A stretch of 64,000 nt of DNA. Origin: an uncultured Verrucomicrobiales bacterium. GTDB lineage: Bacteria > Verrucomicrobiota > Verrucomicrobiia > Verrucomicrobiales > Akkermansiaceae. The position numbers and the translations under genes were made by a program. Each line of letters begins with the position of its first letter. Positions within the stretch are counted from its first letter, which is position 1. Location: NCBI GenBank assembly GCA_937893015.1, contig CALBJX010000077.1:9127-73126 (forward strand). The letters run 5' to 3'. Shown one piece after another: positions 50,256-57,392 of the stretch. The notes under the pieces were generated by a model that was given only the letters and a program-made list of their open reading frames with translations, had not been told where the DNA came from and made no database searches.

Positions 50256-50317
50256 CTTCCGTCACCTACTCGCACAGCGGCCGTAGGCAGCACGGAGAAA
50301 CGACATCAGAAAAAACA

Positions 50318-51097
50318 ATGAAAACGATACTATTGACACTCGCGACAGCGATGCTGCCCGCCATGGCCGGCATCTCGATTACCCCCGATGACTTGTTTGC
50401 TCAGCTGACAAACCAAGGCAGAGGGAACGTGCTCGACCTCACCAAAACACCGGGAGAGGTAGAGAAAACGTTCGGCAAGGACAGTATCATCACGGGGCGC
50501 TTTGACATCACGAAAATTGACGCCATCGCCACAGACAACGATACGTCCTACATCGGCATCCGCCGCGTGCGCAACTCTCAGACGGAGAGCGAATCCATCG
50601 CCTTCTCCTGCGCAGGCGTCACCCAGCAGGACGGCTACGTCTTCAACCGCTCACAGCCGGGCACGACAATGGGCTCCACCATCATCACGGACAACTACGA
50701 AGTGCTCATCGGGCAGGACATGATCACCCCCGCTGAGCTGGCGTCTCAGCTCCGTGCGGGCAACACAGCGGCTCTCACTCTGCTCCGCACCCCGCATCCC
50801 GGCGAGCTGGACGTGATAGTCATCTCCGTGCGCGACGGGCAGACAGGTGCCTTCACGGACTACGCCGTGGGGCTGGACATCTCCACCGAGCTTGACGTGG
50901 TAGGGCTTGACCTCTTCATGATGGACAAGCACCGCTTCGATGCCGGCGATATCTACATCGGCACGAGCTTCAGCCTCGATGATGCCGTTGCCGCCACCCA
51001 CCATATCCTCGGCGGACCGCTGACCCCCGAACCGACGACAGCCACCCTCAGCCTGATGGCCTTAGCCGGACTCTGCGGAAGACGCAAACGGCAATAA
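50318..51097 (+). CDS. PEP-CTERM sorting-domain protein, function unknown
   Basis: 259 residues. A short signal peptide (MKTILLTLATAMLPAMA) and a C-terminal PEP-CTERM signal: TPEPTTATLSLMALAGLCGRRKR, seen here as the PEP motif, a short hydrophobic helix and a terminal Arg/Lys cluster. Such proteins are processed by an exosortase and are often surface or extracellular-matrix proteins. The body is strand-rich (IAFSCAGVTQQDGYVFN, TALTLLRTPHPGELDVIVI) with no catalytic motif. The start at 50318 gives the signal peptide. No exosortase gene is in the window. Confidence 0.8.
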   Translation: MKTILLTLATAMLPAMAGISITPDDLFAQLTNQGRGNVLDLTKTPGEVEKTFGKDSIITGRFDITKIDAIATDNDTSYIGIRRVRNSQTESESIAFSCAGVTQQDGYVFNRSQPGTTMGSTIITDNYEVLIGQDMITPAELASQLRAGNTAALTLLRTPHPGELDVIVISVRDGQTGAFTDYAVGLDISTELDVVGLDLFMMDKHRFDAGDIYIGTSFSLDDAVAATHHILGGPLTPEPTTATLSLMALAGLCGRRKRQ

Positions 51098-51126
51098 CAC
51101 AACATCGTTCATGCACGACGCACAAT

Positions 51127-51210
51127 ATCAAACGGTCTGACGCATGCGTCAGACCGTTTGATTTCATCCTGCGCCGTCAGGCGCCGAACATTATGATTTG
51201 TACATCCCCA
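51127..51210. repeat. composite hairpin repeat element 6, with 36-bp perfect palindrome
   Basis: 51127-51162 is a perfect 36-bp palindrome (half-site ATCAAACGGTCTGACGCA). It is followed by a 5-bp stem GCGCC/GGCGC (51171-51184) and a short AT-rich arm (ATTATGA, TTTGTAC). It sits between the convergent PEP-CTERM and RpiB-GlyA genes. Confidence 0.8.
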
Positions 51211-51211
51211 T

Positions 51212-52909
51212 TCAGGGCATGGGGAAAGCCTTGTTGAAGGCGGAGACTTCTGCACGGAGGCTGTCGTAGGCACCGGGAGTCTCCACCACCTTCTGCGCGG
51301 CGAGGATGGCCAGGCAGCGGGCGATAAAGTGGCAAACCTTGCGGACATCGGCTTCCTTCATGCCGCGCGTGGTGACGGCGGGCGTGCCGATGCGGATACC
51401 GCTGGGCTTGGTGGTGGAACCCTTGTCGAAGGGAATCGCGTTCTTGTTGACGGTGATGCCCACCTTGTCGAGCGCGACCTGCGCTTCGGCACCATTGAGG
51501 CCCTTCACGCTGAGGTCCACGAGGAAGCAGTGGTTATCCGTGCCGCCCGCCACGATGCGGAAGCCGAGCTTGGTGAGCTCCGCCGCCATGGCCTTGGAGT
51601 TTTTCACAATCTGCTTGGCGTAGTCGCGGAACGCGGGTTTCAGAGCTTCACCGAGGCAGACGGCCTTGCCCGCAATGACATGCATGAGCGGGCCGCCCTG
51701 CAGGCCGGGGAAGGTGGCGCTGTCGAGCTTCTTAGCCCACTGCTCCTTGCACATCACGATGCCGCCGCGGGGGCCGCGCAGGCTCTTGTGCGTGGTGGTG
51801 GACACGAAATCCGCATAGGGAACGGGAGAGGGATGTGCGCCGCCCGCCACAAGGCCGGCAATGTGCGCCATGTCCACGAACATGATGGCGCCCACCTCGT
51901 CGCAAATCTCACGGATGCGTTTGAAATCGATGGTGCGGGAGTAGGCAGAGGCACCCGCCAGAATGAGCGCGGGCTTCACCTCGCGGGCCTTGGCGGCGAG
52001 GGCGTCGTAATCGATGCACTCGGTCTCGGGGTCCACGCCGTAGTGCTCCACCTTGTAGAGCTTGCCGCTGAAATTGGCCTTGAAGCCGTGGGAGAGGTGA
52101 CCGCCGTGGGCGAGGTCCATGGTGAGGATGGTGTCGCCGGGCTTGATGCAGGCCTGATACACGGTGTTGTTGGCCTGAGAGCCGGAGTGTGCCTGCACGT
52201 TGGCGTGGTCGCAGCCGAAGAGGGCCTTGGCGCGGTCGATGGCGAGCTGTTCCACCTTGTCCACCACCTCGCAGCCGCCGTACCATCGCTTGGCGGGGTA
52301 GCCTTCGGCATACTTGTTGGTGAGGATGGAACCCTGCGCCTCCATGACGGCGGGGGACGTGAAGTTTTCGGAGGCAATCAGCTCGATGTTGTTGCTCTGG
52401 CGCCGGCGCTCTTCCTCAATGTAGCCCGCGAGCTCGGGGTCCACCACGGAGATGGGGGAGCCGCTCGCCTTAGCGAGACGCTCGATGTGGCGACCACCTT
52501 CAAACTCCTCGCCGAACCAGGCGTGGAAGATATCGTCGAGGTCCTCCGGGTCCACGAAGGCGGCGGGCAGGCTGATGACGTTGGAGTTGTTGTGCTGGCG
52601 GGAAAGGGAGGCAATCTGCGGCGTGGTGATGAGCCCGCAGCGGATGCCCTTCCAGTGGTTGGCTGCGATGCACATGCCCTGCCCCGAGAAGCAGATGAGG
52701 ATGCCGCGGTCGGCGCGGCCGTCCGTCACGCGCTTGCAGACCTCGTTGGCGTAATCCGCATAGTTGCAGGATTCCTTGGTCTTGGGGCCGATGTCATCCA
52801 CGGTGAAGCCCCAGCCGCGGAGCAGTTCAACGGCGGCTTCCTTCAAATCCACACCCTTGTGGTCGGAGCCGATAGCGATGCGCAGTTGCGTATTCATGTG
52901 AGTATTCAT
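51212..52909 (-). CDS. glyA: fused ribose-5-phosphate isomerase B / serine hydroxymethyltransferase
   Basis: 565-residue protein of two enzymes. Residues 1-145 are RpiB-like: [14 protein letters not shown] at the start, [17 protein letters not shown] with the catalytic Cys73, and [12 protein letters not shown] with the conserved His. CFSG replaces the commoner CGTG. Residues about 155-565 are a complete [50 protein letters not shown] and the PLP lysine in [14 protein letters not shown] (about 375). It would link ribose 5-phosphate interconversion to one-carbon supply (glycine/serine, folate). The stop is next to repeat element 6. MNTQLRIA (52897) is an alternative start. Confidence 0.92.
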   Translation of the reverse strand: MNTHMNTQLRIAIGSDHKGVDLKEAAVELLRGWGFTVDDIGPKTKESCNYADYANEVCKRVTDGRADRGILICFSGQGMCIAANHWKGIRCGLITTPQIASLSRQHNNSNVISLPAAFVDPEDLDDIFHAWFGEEFEGGRHIERLAKASGSPISVVDPELAGYIEEERRRQSNNIELIASENFTSPAVMEAQGSILTNKYAEGYPAKRWYGGCEVVDKVEQLAIDRAKALFGCDHANVQAHSGSQANNTVYQACIKPGDTILTMDLAHGGHLSHGFKANFSGKLYKVEHYGVDPETECIDYDALAAKAREVKPALILAGASAYSRTIDFKRIREICDEVGAIMFVDMAHIAGLVAGGAHPSPVPYADFVSTTTHKSLRGPRGGIVMCKEQWAKKLDSATFPGLQGGPLMHVIAGKAVCLGEALKPAFRDYAKQIVKNSKAMAAELTKLGFRIVAGGTDNHCFLVDLSVKGLNGAEAQVALDKVGITVNKNAIPFDKGSTTKPSGIRIGTPAVTTRGMKEADVRKVCHFIARCLAILAAQKVVETPGAYDSLRAEVSAFNKAFPMP

Positions 52910-52936
52910 GAGAGAAAGAAAAATTTAACTGCAACG

Positions 52937-52965
52937 ATGATAACACAAGCGGTATTCCGCGACAA
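52937..52965 (-). promoter_or_regulatory. promoter of the rpiB-glyA fusion
   Basis: Minus strand: TTGTCG, 17-base spacer, TATCAT (5 of 6). Predicted leader about 20 bases, AT-rich. Confidence 0.5.
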
Positions 52966-53020
52966 GAAAAAAAGAAGCGCAGAAACAGGAGAGGGGATAA
53001 ATGAGCGATTGGTCGCTCTC

Positions 53021-53212
53021 ATTTGTGATAAGAAATATGTGATTTGAAATTTTTGATTTGGAAATAGAGTCTCGCTGTCGCTCGAAAGGAAAGGACCTCG
53101 TCTGACGGCACGTCAGACGAGGTTGTTAATCCTGCGGCGACAGCCGCACGAACTTCCCAAATCACAAATCAAAAATCACATATTTCTTATCACAAATCGC
53201 TAAATCCCCTTT
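53021..53212. repeat. composite hairpin/heptad repeat element 7 (long interrupted palindrome at the 3' end of alr)
   Basis: The outer arms are a perfect 25-bp inverted repeat (53021-53045 and 53173-53197), each made of 7-base units such as ATTTGTG and AAATCAC. Inside them GCTGTCGC (53074-53081) pairs with GCGACAGC (53137-53144). The core is a 13-bp stem ACCTCGTCTGACG/CGTCAGACGAGGT with GCA loop (53095-53123). A smaller stem TGCGGC-GACA-GCCGCA lies at 53133-53148. This is the best-preserved copy of the family. Confidence 0.85.
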
Positions 53213-53229
53213 ATCGTTCTCCCCGGCAC

Positions 53230-54333
53230 TCAATGGTACAGTCTCGGCAGACGCGGGCCAAGTCCCGTCAGGATTTCCCAGACGATGGTGCCGGCCTTCT
53301 CCGCAACCTCCGTGGCGGGGATGTGCTCGCCGATGAGCTCGACGATGTCACCCGCCTGCACCTCGGGCACGGCGGTGACATCCGCCATGATTTGGTCCAT
53401 GGTGACGCGGCCGAGCATGGGGCAGGACACGCCGTTCACCCACACGCGGGCACCATGGCCCGACAGGCGGCGGTTCCATCCGTCCGCATAGCCGATGCCG
53501 ATGGTGGCCACCTTCGTGGGCTTTGTGGTGATATAGGTGCGGCCGTAGGCAACGCCATGCCCCGCGGGCAGCTCGCGCACCAGCGAAATGCGGGCAGAAA
53601 GTTTGAGTGTGGGTTTCAGCACGCCGTCGTAGATAGAGGCCATGGGAGCAATGCCGTAGAGCAGCAGCCCCGGGCGAGCCAGCGTAGCGACGGGCACCTC
53701 GTAACCCAGCTCACCCGCAGACGCCGCGATGTGGCGGTATTTCAGGTCAAAATGCGGCGCAAGCGTGTTCACGCAGTCCGTGAAGAGCTGTATCTCTTTC
53801 TGCGTGTAGGGCACATCCTCATCAGCCGCGGGGAAATGGCTCATCACGCCTTCGATGCGCAGGTTCGGCATCTGTTTCAAGGCGTCAATCGCCGCGCCGA
53901 GCTGGTGCGGCAGAAAGCCCTCGCGCCCCATGCCCGTGTCCACGGCAATGTGGCAGGTGAACACTTTTGCCGCCGCTGCGGCCAAGCGTTGGAAGTGCGC
54001 TGCTTCCTCCATGGTGGAGAGGGTGCAGCACCAGTCGTTGGCGACGATTTCCTCCCGCTCCTCGGGGAAGCAGGGACCGAGGATGAAAGGCGTGGTGCGC
54101 ACCCCCGCGCGGGTCAGGCGGCGAGCTTCGCCCGCATTCGCCACGCCGAAAAAGGCGATCCCGTCGTTGTCCAGACGGCGAGCCACCGGCTCCAAGCCGT
54201 GGCCGTATGCCCCCGCCTTGATGACGGGCATCAGCGCCGTCGACGGCAAAGCCTGGCGGGCAATATCCAAATTGTGGGCGATGGCTTCCAAATCCACATC
54301 CACCCACGCGCGTGAGGGGCTTTCATTGCTCAT
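53230..54333 (-). CDS. alr: alanine racemase
   Basis: PLP enzyme making D-alanine for peptidoglycan. 367 residues starting MSNESPSRAWVDVDLEAIAHN. The PLP lysine lies in IKAGAYGHG (about residue 39; the usual sequence is VKADAYGHG, so Asp is Gly here). The catalytic tyrosine region is YGIAPMASIY and the C-terminal MDQIMADVTAVPEVQAGDIVELIG block is present. The longer frame to 54375 is rejected because a promoter ends 7 bases before the ATG at 54333. Convergent side carries repeat element 7. Confidence 0.94.
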   Translation of the reverse strand: MSNESPSRAWVDVDLEAIAHNLDIARQALPSTALMPVIKAGAYGHGLEPVARRLDNDGIAFFGVANAGEARRLTRAGVRTTPFILGPCFPEEREEIVANDWCCTLSTMEEAAHFQRLAAAAAKVFTCHIAVDTGMGREGFLPHQLGAAIDALKQMPNLRIEGVMSHFPAADEDVPYTQKEIQLFTDCVNTLAPHFDLKYRHIAASAGELGYEVPVATLARPGLLLYGIAPMASIYDGVLKPTLKLSARISLVRELPAGHGVAYGRTYITTKPTKVATIGIGYADGWNRRLSGHGARVWVNGVSCPMLGRVTMDQIMADVTAVPEVQAGDIVELIGEHIPATEVAEKAGTIVWEILTGLGPRLPRLYH

Positions 54334-54340
54334 GGGCACG

Positions 54341-54369
54341 AGTCTATCACCAAATGCCCCTTCATTCAA
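54341..54369 (-). promoter_or_regulatory. leaderless-type promoter of alr
   Basis: Minus strand: TTGAAT, 17-base spacer, TAGACT, then seven bases and the ATG at 54333. Confidence 0.6.
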
Positions 54370-54393
54370 GGGCAAAGAGAGCGCACGAAAGGC

Positions 54394-55716
54394 TTATTCC
54401 ACAATCCCCAGGGGCGCGGTGTGCGACCAGTCGCCGCGGGTAAAGTCGGGGAAAATCTGCGGAGCTCCGCCTTCGTGGACGGATTTTTCCGACAGCGGGG
54501 AAACGGCGGACCAGAAGGCGCCTTCGTAGACATTCTGATCAAGGGGTTCGCCCTTGTGCAAACACTCGATGACGCGGGCCAGCACGATGTAGTTCATGCC
54601 GTCGCGGCGGCTGTCCAGCTGCTCCGCCACGGGGCCGAGCCGTTTTCTCAGCGGGTGCTCATACTGCGCGTAGAGAGATTCCGCATCCAAACTCCACTCG
54701 CTGCCGTCGTTCACCCCTGCCCCCGCCGCACGGGTCGGGAAGCCCGCGAGCGTGCCGGCCGAGCCCTGAATGAGATTTTTGCGGTTGTAGGGGCGCGGGC
54801 TGGTTTCATCCCACTGCACCACGATGGTGCGCCCCTTGCGTGTCTTGATGAGCGTGGTGTTGATGTCGCCGCAGCGGTAATCCGTTTGGTTGAGCTTGTG
54901 GTCGGCCTCAAAATTTTCCTCGGCAAAGGCGGCGCGCCCCACGGCGGGGGAGCTGAAGGAGACGAGGCGGTCGAACGTGTCCTCCCCGCGGGCAAGGCTC
55001 ATGTACTGCGCCACGGGGCCGAGGCCGTGCGTGGGGTACAGGTTGCCGTTGCGGGCAGCGAAGTGCGCGGTGCGCCAATCGCCCTCCGTCTGCATCTGGT
55101 GCTTCAGGTCGTGGATGTAGGCGGCCTCCGCATGCAGAAGCTCGCCGAGCAGCCCGCGGCGCACCATGTGCAGGAACATCAGCTCGTCGCGGCCGTAGCA
55201 GCAGTTCTCCAGCATCATGCAGTGCTTCTGCGTGCGTTCGGCGGTGTCCACCACGCGCCAGAGCTCTGCAATCGTGGTGCCCAGCGGAACTTCCACAAGG
55301 GCGTGGGCGCCGTGCTCCATGGCGGCAATCGCCATCGGGGCGTGCGAGCCCCATGTGGTGCTGATGATGACGGCGTCGGGCTTCAGCTCCGTGAGCATGC
55401 GCTCATAGCCTTCCTCGCCGCAAAAGAGTTGCAGGGCATTCGCGTCGCAAGCTTCCGCCGCGGCCTGCAGGGCATCCAGCCGCAGGTCGCAGAGCCCGAC
55501 CACCTCGGCATGGGGAATGGCTCTCAGCTGCTCCAGCTGCACGCTGCTGCGCACGCCGAGCCCCACGAGAGCCACGCGAACGGTCTCCAGCGCGGGCGCA
55601 CGGAAACCGCCGAGATACACGGAACCCCCGGGGCGCGGATGAACGACATCCGTGCGCCCGGGGGCTATATTTTCAGCGTGAATACGCGCTGCCACGCTAT
55701 CGGAATCCAAACTCAT
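54394..55716 (-). CDS. Gfo/Idh/MocA family glycosidase, GH109-like (second copy)
   Basis: 440 residues. NAD(P)-dependent fold: VRVALVGLGVRSSVQLEQL (Rossmann, about 46-64), then the GH109-type catalytic region with HDLKHQMQTEGDWRT, NLYPTHGLGPVAQYM (about 229-243) and DETSPRPYNRKNLIQG. GH109 enzymes remove terminal alpha-GalNAc through an NAD-assisted mechanism. Unlike the neighbour it has no signal peptide; the N-terminus keeps the segment VHPRPGGSVYLGGFRAP that follows the signal peptide in the other copy. It follows the first copy by 28 bases. Confidence 0.85.
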   Translation of the reverse strand: MSLDSDSVAARIHAENIAPGRTDVVHPRPGGSVYLGGFRAPALETVRVALVGLGVRSSVQLEQLRAIPHAEVVGLCDLRLDALQAAAEACDANALQLFCGEEGYERMLTELKPDAVIISTTWGSHAPMAIAAMEHGAHALVEVPLGTTIAELWRVVDTAERTQKHCMMLENCCYGRDELMFLHMVRRGLLGELLHAEAAYIHDLKHQMQTEGDWRTAHFAARNGNLYPTHGLGPVAQYMSLARGEDTFDRLVSFSSPAVGRAAFAEENFEADHKLNQTDYRCGDINTTLIKTRKGRTIVVQWDETSPRPYNRKNLIQGSAGTLAGFPTRAAGAGVNDGSEWSLDAESLYAQYEHPLRKRLGPVAEQLDSRRDGMNYIVLARVIECLHKGEPLDQNVYEGAFWSAVSPLSEKSVHEGGAPQIFPDFTRGDWSHTAPLGIVE

Positions 55717-55744
55717 AGCGTTGCAGCGCGTTGTGATAAATGGT

Positions 55745-57205
55745 TTACTTCACGATGGGAAGGGGCGCGGTGTGCGTCCAGTCACCACGGGTGAAGTCGG
55801 GGAACACCTGGGGCATGCCGCCCTCGTTCACCGATTTCTCGGAGAGCGGGGTCACCGCGGACCAGAGAGCGCCTTCGTACACGTTCTGGTCCAGAGGCTC
55901 GCCGTTGTGCAGACATTCGATGGCGCGGTAGAGCATGATGTAGTCCATGCCGCCGTGGCCACCGTGTTCCTCGGCCAGCTCCGCAAGACGGGTGTACAGG
56001 GGGTGATCCCACTTAGCGTACATGTCCTTCTCGGCTTCCTCGCCTTCATACCACTCGTGGAAGCCCTCGGCCGCCTTAATCTCGGCACCGCCGGGCTGAC
56101 CATCTTCTTCATTCGCGGCCGTGGGGCTCACCTTGGTGCCCGCGATGCGGGTCGGGAAACCGGCGAGCGTACCCTCCGTGCCCTGAATCAGGTTCTTGCG
56201 GTCATAGGGGCGGGGGCTGGTCTCATCCCACTGCACCATGATGGTGCGGCCCTTCTTCGTCTTGATGATAGAGGTGCTGATATCGCCGCAGTTGAACTCC
56301 AGCTGGTTCCACTTGTGGTCAGCGGGGAAGTTCTTCTTCGCGTAGTCGGCGCGGCCGAGCGCGGGGCTGCTGAAGGAGACGATGCGGTCGAAGGTGTCCT
56401 CACCGCGGGCGATGTTCATGTACTGCGCCACGGGGCCGAGGCCGTGCGTGGGATACAGGTTACCGCCGCGGGCGGCGTAGTGGTAGGTGCGCCAGGAACC
56501 GCAGCCGCGCTCCACGCTCTTCATCTGCTCCTTGAGGGGGTGGATGTAGGCGGCTTCGCCGTGCAGCAGCTCACCGATGAGCCCCTGACGAACCATGTTC
56601 AGGAACATGAGCTCATCGCGGCCGTAGTTCACGTTCTCCAGCATCATGCAGTGCTTCTGCGTGCGCTCAGAGGTGTCGACAATCTTCCAAAGGTCTTCCA
56701 ACGTGGTGGCCATGGGCACTTCCACGAAGGCATGGGCACCGTGCTCCATCGCGGCACAGGCCATCTGGGCGTGGGTCTCCCAAGAGGTGCTGATGATGAC
56801 GGCATCGGGTTTCACTTCCTCGAGCATCTTCAGGTAGGCATCGGCGGAACCGCTGTAGGTGGCGGGGCGCTTGCCCGTCTCCTTCTGCACGCGGTTGGCA
56901 GCCTTGTCGGCAAGGTCGTCATAGATATCGCACACGGCCACCACTTCGCAGTTCGGCACGGCGGTCATCTGGATGGTCTGGGGATAACCGCGCTCTCCGA
57001 GACCGATCATCGCCACGCGCACGTTCTCAATCTTGGGGGCGCGGAAATCGCCCATGTACACGGAACCCTCAGGGCGGGGCGTCGCGGCGGCGGTATCCGC
57101 CACGGAGATGTTCTTGGCGTGGATGGCGGCAGCGGAGCTGATGTCCGCTGCGGGAGCGACCATCGGCAACACGGCGCACAGCATCAAAAGAAGAGTCTTT
57201 TTCAT
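55745..57205 (-). CDS. Gfo/Idh/MocA family glycosidase, GH109-like (first copy, exported)
   Basis: 486 residues with a signal peptide (MKKTLLLMLCAVLPMVAPAAD). Rossmann motif VRVAMIGLGERGYPQTIQM, GH109-type blocks HPLKEQMKSVERGCGSWRT, NLYPTHGLGPVAQYM and DETSPRPYDRKNLIQG, and the shared ending EKSVNEGGMPQVFPDFTRGD. Probably an exported alpha-N-acetylgalactosaminidase acting on mucin or blood-group glycans. The start at 57205 is fixed by the signal peptide. It is closely related to the gene that follows and has a strong promoter, so the pair looks like a tandem duplication expressed as one unit. Confidence 0.88.
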   Translation of the reverse strand: MKKTLLLMLCAVLPMVAPAADISSAAAIHAKNISVADTAAATPRPEGSVYMGDFRAPKIENVRVAMIGLGERGYPQTIQMTAVPNCEVVAVCDIYDDLADKAANRVQKETGKRPATYSGSADAYLKMLEEVKPDAVIISTSWETHAQMACAAMEHGAHAFVEVPMATTLEDLWKIVDTSERTQKHCMMLENVNYGRDELMFLNMVRQGLIGELLHGEAAYIHPLKEQMKSVERGCGSWRTYHYAARGGNLYPTHGLGPVAQYMNIARGEDTFDRIVSFSSPALGRADYAKKNFPADHKWNQLEFNCGDISTSIIKTKKGRTIMVQWDETSPRPYDRKNLIQGTEGTLAGFPTRIAGTKVSPTAANEEDGQPGGAEIKAAEGFHEWYEGEEAEKDMYAKWDHPLYTRLAELAEEHGGHGGMDYIMLYRAIECLHNGEPLDQNVYEGALWSAVTPLSEKSVNEGGMPQVFPDFTRGDWTHTAPLPIVK

Positions 57206-57277
57206 CGCGTCTGTTATCTGTATTCGGTTAAAGTCCTGGCAACGGAAGGAAGAGTACACTCCCGAACAGGTGGGTAG

Positions 57278-57306
57278 AGTATACCGAAAGTATTTGCATC
57301 TGTCAA
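57278..57306 (-). promoter_or_regulatory. strong sigma-70-like promoter of the GH109 pair
   Basis: Minus strand: perfect TTGACA, 17-base spacer, TATACT (5 of 6). Predicted leader about 65 bases, long for this window. Confidence 0.75.
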
Positions 57307-57392
57307 ACAGAAAAGACGTCACCTTCCTTGTTCGTCACGCTTTCGATGGGTGCGAGTGTACCCGCTGACAGAGGCTGAATGGGAGGAAGGCC

